Shown here: piece by piece, positions 44,707 to 55,537 of the stretch
Layout of the letters: every line of letters begins with the position of its first letter
Numbering within the stretch: the stretch's first letter is position 1
Assembly: GCF_050003625.1 (NCBI RefSeq)
Contig: NC_134400.1
Location: 61,938,241-62,002,240 of the forward strand
Length of the DNA stretch: 64,000 bases
Reading direction: 5' to 3'
Origin: Haematobia irritans
Taxonomy: Eukaryota; Arthropoda; Insecta; Diptera; Muscidae
Position numbers and translations under genes: made by a program
Notes under the pieces: generated by a model
What the model was told of the DNA's origin: nothing
The model's input: only the letters and a program-made list of their open reading frames with translations
The model's database searches: none

Positions 44707-45508
44707 ATCAGTTACATCAGGTTTATTTGATTTTTGTGCATTATCGGGTTAAAATAATGAAATTTTTTCCATAATATTAATATTTTCCGGAAGACGTTGG
44801 CGAAATTGAGTGTACAGTTCAATCAAAAGATCCCTACAGTGTTACTTTATTCGCAACAATTCATCAGAAGACAGTAATACCGCGGCTTGCGTAAATGCAT
44901 TGGATCGTCTCGGTAGGCATTAAATATTGCGTAAATTCAAAACTTATATAGAGGCCTTATCCTGTCCTACCAATATATCTGAATGTATAATTCTTTTTAA
45001 AATGCAAAGATAACACTCTTTCAAATCGTCGAATATTTTTAAGGGTGTTCTCATTACGGATTTTAAAGCATCTTTTAGAAATATGAAATATAATTTATGA
45101 GCATTGCTATACGTTTTTGATAGAATACTATCAGTAAAGCATTTCTCGCTAAAGCTAGTAAAGCTGCTATTAGACGATATGTCGACGAATAATCATTTTT
45201 CGTTTACTACTACGGAAAAACCAAGCATTTGTTTCACGTATAAAATCAATTTCAGGTGGTAAAGACTTTCCAATTGCCAACAGATCTTCCCAATTGCCAG
45301 CAGAGCTTCCCAACCCAATTTGCTTCGCGCCCCCAAAAATTGTATAAATTTCGTTGCGTCCCCCAACCTAAAACGAATTATGTTTACCCAAATAAACAGA
45401 AATAAATATTAACAAAAGCTGAAAATATGATTGAAAATAATTAATTAAATAACTAAAACTAAAAATGTTGATGAATATTAATATACTCGTAAAAGAGTTT
45501 ATCAATTA
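44707..45508 (-). pseudogene. hAT-bearing repeat, copy Y, continuation
   Basis: Resumes after the MITE (atcaggtttatttgattttt) and follows copy X (16,960-17,180 and 18,010-18,690) without its TA MITE: cggtaggcattaaatattgc at 44,911-44,930. Frames decayed. Confidence 0.65.
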
Positions 45509-46080
45509 CCCAGTAAAAAAAGCGTCGCCAAAAAAGTAGTGACAATGTTCTTTTTGGATAAGTAAGTGGTGCAAAATTGGCGCAGTAGTGATGATTTTAA
45601 CATGGGCTTGTCATAGAACGGATGTCCACCATTTCAACAGCCGTTGCACTGAATTTGCATCACTTCTTAAGGTGTGATGCGAATCTAGTGATTTGGATGT
45701 GAATAAAGAAATTTTGTGATATTTTGACGAATAAATAATTTTTAAATTTTTTTATGATTTTTAATGCATAATAACGTTTGTCTGGAACGTTTGACATCAA
45801 ATATTTTCAAAAATTCGCAATTTTTCTAGAAAGGATTTAGCATTTTTTCCGCAAAATTTAAAAAATTTGCACTATTTTATAAATTCTTAATCTGGTTTTA
45901 ACCCATTTGAAACAATAAAATTTTAAATTTCTTATTAAAAATATGAAAAAAGCGAGTTATAAAAAATTGGCTCAAATGAACTTCCTGTGCAGTTAAAATA
46001 AAGAACATCTCTGGGAGGACATTTTTGGAAGTGATTTTAAAGTTGTGCCTTAAGAAGAACTACCAATTTTTTTTGCTGGG
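45509..46080. mobile_element. 572-bp TA-flanked MITE, CCCAG(C/T)AAAAAA ends
   Basis: Ends CCCAGTAAAAAAAG and TTTTTTTTGCTGGG, flanked by TA (45,507-45,508; 46,081-46,082). Copy X has the empty site (atcaatcagtgggaaa at 18,665-18,680). A diverged copy is at 14,322. Confidence 0.85.
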
Positions 46081-46082
46081 TA

Positions 46083-46618
46083 GTGGGAAATTTGACAATT
46101 GTTCCTTCCATTGGCTAGACTTTTAATATTTGGCACTATTACTAATAAAGTACACCTCAAATCAGTTTCAACATGAAGGCAAGATAGATATTTTGACTTT
46201 ATGTCTAAAAGTGACGAAAATGGTTTTAAAATTTTTAAAATGTGTGAATACAAAAGTGGATACTGGTTCTGATATTTTAGCAAGAAATTTAGCCGTTGCA
46301 AATAAAGTGAAATACTAATAATGGAAAATCTACAACAAATTAATGAATCGCATGTAACTTCTATTCTTTTCTCACTGTGGTTATAAATGAACATTTCGAA
46401 ATGTACGAATGATATGTTTTAACAAATTTAATGATATAAAACCTGCTCAACCAAAAATGAGCGATTTCGACCAAAGAGTAAAAATTAATAAAGAGGGTCG
46501 AAATCGCTCATTTACTACACGCAATGTAGGGAAAGATGGGAAATTGGCTTGCGTCATACCAAATGTTGCATTGACGGCGCTAGGTCTATACTTGTTTGTA
46601 ATTTTTTATTGGCATTTT
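46083..46618. repeat. Copy Y continuation and foldback arm with hairpin
   Basis: 46,098-46,440 matches 20,662-21,050. At 46,456-46,512 a perfect hairpin aatgagcgatttcgacc / ggtcgaaatcgctcatt occurs. The arm cattgacggcgctaggt follows and ends at HINE C. Confidence 0.65.
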
Positions 46619-47801
46619 TATGCCCTTCACCACTACTGTGGTACAGGGTATAATAAGTTTGTGCATTTGTATGTAACGCCAAGAAGGAGTAATCATAGAC
46701 CAACCTTTTAGTATACGGATCGGCTTAGAATTAAATTCTGAGTCGATTTAGCGATGTCCGTCTGTCTGTCTGTCTGTTGATGTATTTTTGTGTGCAAAGT
46801 ACAGCTCGCAGTTTTAGTCCGATTGTCCTAAAATTTGGTATAGGGTCCTGTTTCGGCTCAAAGACGATCCCTATTGATTTTGGAAAAAATCGGTTCAGAT
46901 TTAGATATAGCTGCCATATATATTTTTCACCGATCTGGTCATAATTGGCGTGTATATCAACCGATCTTCCTCAAATTCCGTACATCCGAATATTTTATGA
47001 AACTTGCAAAATATCAGCAAAATTGGTTCAGATTTAGATATAGCTCCCATATATAGTTTTCGCCCGATTTACACTCATTTGCCCACAGAGGCCAATTTTT
47101 TGCTCCGATTTAGTTGAAATTTTGCATAGGGAGTAGAATTAGCGATGTTACTATGCGTGCCAAATTTGCTTGAAATCGGTTCAGATTTGGATATATCTCC
47201 CATATAAAGCTTTCGCCCGATTTACACTCATATGACCACAGAGGCCAATTTTTAACTCCGATTTAGTTGAAATTTTGCACAGGGAGTAGAATTAGCATTG
47301 TTACTATGCGTGCCAAATTTGGTTGAAATCGGTTCAGATTTAGATATAGCTCCCATATATATGTTTTTCTGATTTCGACAAAAATGGTCAAAATACCAAC
47401 ATTTTCCTTGTAAAATCGCCACTGCTTAGTCGAAAAGTTGTAAAAATTACTCTAATTTTCCTAAACTTCTAATACATATATATCGAGCGATAAATCATAA
47501 ATAAACTTTTTCGAAATTTCATTAAAATTGCTTCAGATTTAAACGTTTCCCATATTTTTTTACTAACATTGTGTTCCACCCTAGTGCATTAGCCGACTTA
47601 AATTTTGAGTCTATAGATTTTGTAGAAGCCTATCAAATTCTTCCAGATCGAGTGATATTTAAATGTATGTATTTAGGACAAACCTTTATATATAGCCCCC
47701 AACACATTTGACGGATGTGATATGGTATCGAAAATTTAGATCTACAAAGTGGTGCAGGGTGTAATATAGTCGGCCCCGCCCGACTTTAGACTTTCCTTAC
47801 T
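46619..47801 (-). mobile_element. HINE-type repeat, family C, reverse, uninterrupted
   Basis: Terminal hairpin cccttcaccactactgtggt acagggtata at 46,621-46,652, a GTCTGTCTGTCTG tract, type C monomers (tagctcccatatatagtttt), and the 5' end cggccccgcccgactttaga finishing near 47,801. It is the reference for the empty site of the B insertion at 36,907. Confidence 0.82.
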
Positions 47802-47921
47802 GGTTTTAAATGAAAAACTTTAAAAAATTTAAATTGAACAATGATAAATTTTGTGCAATAAATAAAAAAATACATTTTCTCACTTATTCCAAGATATCCA
47901 ACTCTTAATTTCTTTTTATTT

Positions 47922-48665
47922 GCAACTAGTAAACTTGACATTAATGTTCCTTCACGTGTTACGCGACAATATTTTCCATTGAAACTACCCGTCTGTAGAA
48001 ATAATTACGAGGAACACAGTTCCTTTTACCGGCTCTGTAAACATTATAATGAATTTAGCAACGTATTTGATTTATCTGATCCGATACATACTGTTAAACG
48101 GGTTTTGATAAACGTCGCACAGCATCGATCACCACTTTAAGCTTTGCCATGGAACTTCGTTATAATTCTACCTAAGTCTTTTTTCTCTGTACCTTGAAAA
48201 TTGGCTGTCTCGAGAATTGTTCCAGTAAACTTCTCTCCTGTTCTGATCGTATCACTGTTCCTGCCTTCCAAGTCCCTGCTAACCTATCTCAACTGTCAGC
48301 AAATTGTTCCTGCCTCTACCGTTCCATGTGTCTCTTCTATTTACTGTTTCCTGATCGTGTAATCTGATCACTTCAATTGTTCCTGTCAGCGGCTTACATT
48401 TTTTTGTTCCTGCTTGCGACTATTCCGTTATTATGCCAACGTACACCAGTTTTTTTCTCAACTTCTTTTTTTCTGGTTGTAATAGTCACATTTTAAAGAA
48501 GTTGAATCTATCTATTTTGTTCATAAAACCCAGTTTTTTATCCTTACTAATTTTTTTTCTGGTCCGTATTTTTTAACTTAAACGTAATTATAAACTTATT
48601 GTATTATTGAATTTATCTTGAATCTGGCTTACCATAGCTGAATAAATAAATACACACATAAATAA
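47922..48665 (+). mobile_element. 5'-truncated LINE 3' end, second family
   Basis: A 69-codon open tail (47,931-48,140; PSRVTRQYFPLKLPVCRNNY then SSFYRLCKHYNEFSNVFDLS) looks like the C-terminus of a Jockey/CR1-type reverse transcriptase ORF. It is followed by a 500-bp UTR rich in ttgttcctg phrases and an A-rich end (aataaataaatacacacata). Copy X is uninterrupted here (ctttttatttaatgtgtcg at 21,385), supporting insertion. Different family from the main LINE. Confidence 0.6.
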
Positions 48666-48669
48666 ACTC

Positions 48670-48821
48670 ATTTTAATATGTCGAACCAAACGCGTAAACG
48701 ACAAGAAAGGATCTAGCGCCGTATGTAGAAATATAGGCTATCTAATTTCGTAAAAAAAAACTTACGACATTAATTTTCTCGAATTTTCGATTCGAACTTG
48801 ATGTCGAAGATTCGACTTAGA
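48670..48821. repeat. Foldback terminal fragments flanking palindrome 2
   Basis: aacgcgtaaacgacaagaaa, acgacattaattttctcgaa and ttcgattcgaacttgatgtc match 21,405-21,625, the left neighbour of the 2.4-kb foldback. Confidence 0.65.
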
Positions 48822-48828
48822 TACATAT

Positions 48829-51800
48829 CAAAGAGTATATATTTAGAAAGAGATTGCATCAAGTTCGAATCGAAAATTCGAAGTTTGCGAGCTCAGTCCA
48901 ACATTGGATCCCGTAACTTTTTGGGTACAGTGTTGTATTTTGGGTTTAGAGAAAATTAATGTCGTTTGTTTTTTACGAAATTGGATTGGCACATACATTT
49001 CATTAACATAGCTTAGAATAGAAAAAAATGAGAAACAATTAAATAAATGAAATGTTAGTGCTCATGAAATGTTGCTACTGACCCTCCAAACATTCTGAGA
49101 GTCTTAGGATGGCTGATTCATTGGAATGACTATTTAAAGACTTCGACTGATGTTCAATTATGGATTAATTATCATCATGAGTAATTTTTTACTCTTTAGT
49201 TATTTAAAAATGTGACTTTCTCACTTTCATAACTCATTTTGTAGAATATTTTCTTCATCACTCAAGATTGTGTGATGAAACACATTAAAGAGTATATTCT
49301 TAATCTTTTTGTTTTAATATGCTGATTTTCAGAAGAAAAAAGCTAACGCTCATCAAACAAGCATACATGTAATTGATAAATCATCGTTTATTGTTTGCTT
49401 TGGTTTGACAATTTATATGTCTGAGAAATAGAATACATATTTTTTCAGTTGAATAAAATATGCTAACACAATAAGCCCATATCATTTATAATGCATTTTA
49501 CGGACATGAAACAAATCAATAGTTACCATATTTTTTACGTTCTTTTCTTATTTGATATGTAATAATGCAAACTATTAGATAATAGAAAAAAATAAAAAAG
49601 AAAACATCACATGTAAAGACTCATGAACGAACATTTCTGCGAAATGCACAATCAATCACAAAAATGATTATTTAAAGAGTAATATGGATAAAAATCTTTT
49701 TGAGGGCACACATTCTTTATACAGAATACTCATATTTGACTCCGAAATGTTTATATAAAAGGAGTGCTACATCGATCACTAAAATGATTATTTAAAGACT
49801 CACTGAGGCAAATCGTTTTGAGGGCACAATTTCTTTATGCAAAATACTCATATCTGACTTAAAAATCATATCGCATATGATTGATTTATTCAGTTTGAAG
49901 AATCATTTATGAGTCAAATGTGATTGAAAATGTTTGAAGGGGATGTTCCCATTTTGCATTTGGATATATGTGGATGTGCAGTAAGTAATGAGGTTTACAA
50001 ATTCTCATTTCTCCTCTTGTGCTTATTTTATAAAGGTAACAAAAATCAAAATTGCAGTCCAAATTATAATAATAATAACTAATAATTATTATTTATGTGT
50101 ATATAATACAACAAAACAATTGGATTGAAATTGAAAATATTGGGATCTCAGAAAATAATATAGGTTATTTTTGAGAAACTATGCATGCATACATATACGG
50201 GTTAGCTGCTAATAGCTTTACATGAAAAAACGGCCAAAATCAAATCTTATCATTTTAATTCTCAATATATGGAAGTGTATGTGTGAAAATGTACCTTTAT
50301 GCATACGTTCTCCATATTGAAAAACTGCTCTTTCTCTCTCACTGCATGTTAACATTTATACACGAAACACTTAGAAACCATCATTTAAGCAAGAAAGACT
50401 ATAAAAAATATCATATTTGTATGAAAAATACCATATTTGTATATGAAAACACGTACTTGTATTTGTAAATTTACTACTACATAGACAAGAACGGAAAATA
50501 AAATTGAATATCCATTCAAAAGTTCATATTTTAGTCATCTTCATCGTCGACCCTTCATCAGTCGTAATATTTTTTGGCTTTTGTATTCTCCGTATATATA
50601 AATAATATATAAAAATGAATTGTTTAGTGAAAAATTGCCCGGGAAAAACATCTCAAAACATTAAAATGTTCAGAATACCAAATAGGTATATTAAAAAATG
50701 GTGTTATAATATTAAAGTGAACTACAAAGACTTAACACCATCTTCCCGTATATGTAGCCGTCATTTTCATAACGATTGCTTCGGACATGCAAAATTGAAA
50801 ATTGGTTCTATGCCAACACAAGAATTAGGTAAATTTTAAGATTTTATGTTATTATTAATATTAAGGTTATCAAATACTTATTTATTTTTATGTTTATACT
50901 TTGTGTAAAAAAAAATATGGTAATTAATTGTTTGGTTGTGGTTGTCTTTATTATATTAATCCAATTCGGTTAATATATAATTTCTAAATTTCGAAACTAT
51001 TTTTATTAAATTTTAACAATGTATACAATAATAACACCACCGTTTTTAGTCGTAGTTATTTTGTACGAACTATATCGTTGAATATTTTCCCTTTTGAAAC
51101 ATAAAAAGTATGATGCCATTTCTTCTGTAATTTTTTTTTAACTTTTCTTTAATTTGCTTTCCGTTTCTTCTTTGTTTGAAATATCATAATTTATATACGA
51201 CTACAAAGACAAAAAAAACAAATTAATTTGGCCATCTTACACTCAAAAAAAAGTGAACTCTCTATTTCACTAAAGCCATATTAACTTTATATTAGTTCAT
51301 ACAATCATTATGTTTGGAAAAAGTTTATTTTAGTCAAATAATTGTTTGCGTATGTTAGTTAAATGAACTAAAAAACGGGAAAAAGTTATACACAAATAAA
51401 GCATAAAGATTTCCTAATTTCGTATTTCTTACAAAATAGTTCATTATTTCTTTAAATTTGTAAATTTTACCAAAAATGTGTCCATCATGAACTTCGTATG
51501 TCACTAAAGACATTCTTGCAATTTTGAACTCCAAGATTTCTCTTAAAACTACAAAATTTTCTTTAACTACTGAAAAAATTTAGTTATGTCTAATAAATTT
51601 TCTTGAATTTGTCGAAAAATATTTACTTATTTTTGCCATATCGGAGTGATGCCAGCGCTTGTAATACCGTTTAGTTAAAATTTTCTAAAAAAGTTCCAAA
51701 TTTTCTAAAATTAATCGAAAGTTATCTTTCCTGGTGGGTTCACTGTTTTTTCAGTGTACATCTCATCGTGTTACAGAATATATAAAATAAATTACAAAAA

Positions 51801-54036
51801 TATATTGTAAGACTTCATGTTTATAAATATTTTAATAATTATTTAGGATGGTGGCTAATTAATTTAAATTAATTAAAAAAACAAAATAAGAATACGACAA
51901 CAATATTCGAATTTTATATTCACAAGTATAAATGATTTTCAATGTAACTTTCTATATTCACTAAAAAAGAACGACTTTAATGTTTGTGTATTTATTTTTA
52001 TTTTTATTACAACTATAATAAAAACCATTAAATAAAAAATAATTTTTCGAATTACAACAATGTATATTAATTAAATTTAACCCTCAATTGTTGTTGGTAA
52101 ATTTAAATATGATCATCATCTCAATACCTTGATTTTATACTTGAGAATAGCATCATTATTTTTATGGAATTTTTAATTTGTTCCTAGACCAACGAAGCGT
52201 TACAAATAGTTCATTGGAAACATAATTATTGTTGAGATATTGTCCTCAAGTTGGAAAACTTGCTTGTTTTAGTGCAAAAATCATATTTTTTAAGGATTAT
52301 TGTTCCTTAGTAATATATTTGTTTTTACCAGTGTGATTTGATTTGAACTCTTTAACTGCTTTGTACAAGATTGGTATGATACACTGTTTTCTAAATAAAT
52401 TCACAGCCTTTCCATTATATTTCACAAATAATATAAATAACTTATTGAGAATAACTCTTAAAAAGGTGTTTTCCCTCAGGACCAATTGCGTCATTTTCTT
52501 ATGTCGTAATACTATTAGAAAATAATTAGTCCTGGTTTGGATTATTTAATCACATGTCAATTATTTTATTTGGTGGAAGAAGCTTAAATAAAATCGAAAT
52601 TTAGGATATTCATATTTAACAAATATTTGACAGATATCAAAAGTCGTTGCCATAATCATTCCAACAAACAAATTTAGCTCGCATTGAATATAAAAAAATG
52701 AAAATGGAGTGTTCCCAAAATACCATTCAATAACTTACTCTCGTCAAATATTTGCTCAATGTGACATTACCCTAGGCTTCAATACAGTGCCTTTAAGTAA
52801 TTACACCCAAAGATTTTTAATTACACCCAAAGAAATTTGTTAGTAGGGACAGCAGAAAAGTCTGCTAAAACAGCAGAAAGTCTGCTGAAAAAGGGACAGC
52901 AGCCACTGTTTGCTGAAATAGCAAACATTTTCTGCTGTTTTTTAAGCTCGATTACACTAAAACATATTTTATTTTGGCTGAAACAAATAAAAATGTTAAC
53001 TTGAGAGCTATCCGAACATAATTAAAAAAATAGTTTATGAATATCTATGTGTTTGACCAAAAATGTGAATATTTATCGAATTGAGGCATAACAGCAAACA
53101 AAATATTTGCTGATCGTATTTAGGAGCTTCTATGTATATTACAGTGTAAAAAAATATACCAAAAACTACTTTTGTTTCTTAAATAGGCTTTGGGGAAATT
53201 TTTATAACCTAAAAATTTTATAAATTGTTGTTCATTAGGCCCTGAAGTACAAAAATATAACAGCAGACATCGACTGCGCTTTGTAGCAGACTTTTTTCTA
53301 TGAGTGTAAATATAGTTTAATCTAAATATCTAAATCAAAATATCTTAATCTAAATCAATTTTCTGTGATCCTCTCCATTCCAAAGACTATAGGTTGTCAT
53401 AGTTGAAATTCGGAACACATCCCAAAACTGCTCATGATTCGCTTGAACGGTTAACAGCAGCGAGGTTGTTAGTCTTCGTAATTTAGCTACACTGCCTGAA
53501 AATAAACAAGACATTTTTTGTTATTAATATTCAAATTAATAAAAAATTCGCTTCTTGTACCATCTTTCAAGAGAATCGGATACAAGAGCTTCAAGAGTGC
53601 TTAATAAATCAAATATTAGGAAAGAGTTTATATGGTAGTTATATTTAATTGTTGACCGATTCTGTTCATATTGAGTCACAATCTATATATAAGAAGAATA
53701 ATTTTTGCAAATCAAAGTATACATGTACATGTTAGGTTCGGATACCAATAATTTATAATGTTATTTTAATTCCTTCTGTAATTTTAATAAAAATATACAT
53801 GATTTCATCATGCATAGGTCACAGCGCTGAAGAAGGGCTCTTTCAACCCAACTTTTCCACTTATATTGTTGAAAAAGAGCGCCGAAGAATATGTTGTGTT
53901 GGGGGATGCAGTTCATCAAGTCCGCCAAGCAAATTATATTCATTTCCTATAAACGAAGAAATTCGGGAGTCATGGATATCTGTTTGTTCGGTAGACGACG
54001 AAATGCTACAATTAAAAAATTTGTATATATGCGAAC
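48829..54036 (+). repeat. Left arm of palindrome 2 (5208 bp)
   Basis: As far as compared, identical to the left arm of palindrome 1 over 24,124-29,196, then 132 bp longer toward the centre. Complement of 54,851-60,060. Confidence 0.9.
50615..50839 (+). CDS. THAP-A zinc-finger exon (left arm of palindrome 2)
   Basis: Identical to the exon at 25,910-26,134, including the TATA-like run upstream and the gaattaggtaaat donor. Confidence 0.7.
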   Translation: MNCLVKNCPGKTSQNIKMFRIPNRYIKKWCYNIKVNYKDLTPSSRICSRHFHNDCFGHAKLKIGSMPTQELGKF

Positions 54037-55088
54037 TTTTCCTGCGGCCTTGTTTGTCCGTTGGCCATCTCCATAATCTTCAAAACCGTCAATCTTATCG
54101 GATTTTGAATTGTATTCCAATTCACAACGAATCGAAATTTCGTCCAATAAAATAATGCAATTTTTTCGTTATTGCTGAATGTCTTGGCCATTTGCTTCAA
54201 TGCCTTCTCTATTTCTTTGTTAATGCCCGGTTCCAATTTTTTAACTGGGCTCCAGCGATATAATGTTGATAATGACGGCATGTTAAAGTTTAATTCTGTT
54301 ATCATATATTTATACAGCTTTGATGAAATGTAGTTCATGTTTTGAAAAACATTTTTCAATTTCTCTGATACAACAACTTGCCTTTTTTTGTTTAAAATAA
54401 CCCGAGCGAATTCTACAATAACTTCATTGGCGCCGTCTGTCGCTATATATGTTTGTTTTATTTCGGACATTTCCTTTGCCAATAATTTCAAATTTGTTTG
54501 CATTTTTGTAATCGTCAATTCTTGTTCTTTGTATTTTGCTTCCATATCATATATTTTCTTCTGCAATTGATAACACTTTTTTCTATAAAAATCTTCATTT
54601 TTGCTAAATTTTTGACATTTCTTGCAAAAAGGTGCTTCTATTAATATATTGGATCTTTGTGACTCTATGCATGAGCTTATTGCATCATTAGAAGCATTTA
54701 TTGGAAAATTGTTATTTCCAGTGGTTTCAAATTCCAAACAAATATTTTCCAAATCTTCGTTTGTATAATCCCCTTCATCATACAAATTTAATGTTGGAAA
54801 TGCATTTCGACGAAGACGGGTTTTACCAAGCATTTCTTTGCGGAAATGTCGTTCGCATATATACAAATTTTTTAATTGTAGCATTTCGTCGTCTACCGAA
54901 CAAACAGATATCCATGACTCCCGAATTTCTTCGTTTATAGGAAATGAATATAATTTGCTTGGCGGACTTGATGAACTGCATCCCCCAACACAACATATTC
55001 TTCGGCGCTCTTTTTCAACAATATAAGTGGAAAAGTTGGGTTGAAAGAGCCCTTCTTCAGCGCTGTGACCTATGCATGATGAAATCAT
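54012..55088 (-). pseudogene. P-superfamily (THAP9-like) transposase, N-terminal two-thirds, frameshifted
   Basis: A 358-codon frame starting in the right arm and crossing the loop. Residues 31-95: THAP C2CH finger (Cys33, Cys37, Cys78, His81). Around 140-215: a Cys pair (CKKC) and a long coiled coil (LQKKIYDMEAKYKEQELTIT). Around 230-330: the P-element-type segment with NMPSLSTLYRW and LEPGINKEIEKALKQM, close to the conserved LPS..TL.RW...L.PG order of P and THAP9 proteins. The expected acidic catalytic start follows in another frame: LLDEISIRCELEYN then DKIDGFEDYG (about 54,145-54,050, minus strand). A one-base shift lies near 54,145-54,165. The rest of the catalytic core is deleted where the loop meets the left arm at 54,036. 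Confidence 0.88.
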
Positions 55089-55391
55089 GTATATTTTTAT
55101 TAAAATTACAGAAGGAATTAAAATAACATTATAAATTATTGGTATCCGAACCTAACATGTACATGTATACTTTGATTTGCAAAAATTATTCTTCTTATAT
55201 ATAGATTGTGACTCAATATGAACAGAATCGGTCAACAATTAAATATAACTACCATATAAACTCTTTCCTAATATTTGATTTATTAAGCACTCTTGAAGCT
55301 CTTGTATCCGATTCTCTTGAAAGATGGTACAAGAAGCGAATTTTTTATTAATTTGAATATTAATAACAAAAAATGTCTTGTTTATTTTCAG

Positions 55392-55537
55392 GCAGTGTAG
55401 CTAAATTACGAAGACTAACAACCTCGCTGCTGTTAACCGTTCAAGCGAATCATGAGCAGTTTTGGGATGTGTTCCGAATTTCAACTATGACAACCTATAG
55501 TCTTTGGAATGGAGAGGATCACAGAAAATTGATTTAG
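55392..55537 (+). CDS. Candidate terminal exon (right arm of palindrome 2)
   Basis: Same acceptor (tttattttcag) and 47-codon frame as 29,877-30,022. Here the transposase frame of the loop runs the other way, so in this copy the matching partner would be the left-arm mirror at about 53,490-53,345 on the minus strand. Confidence 0.35.
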
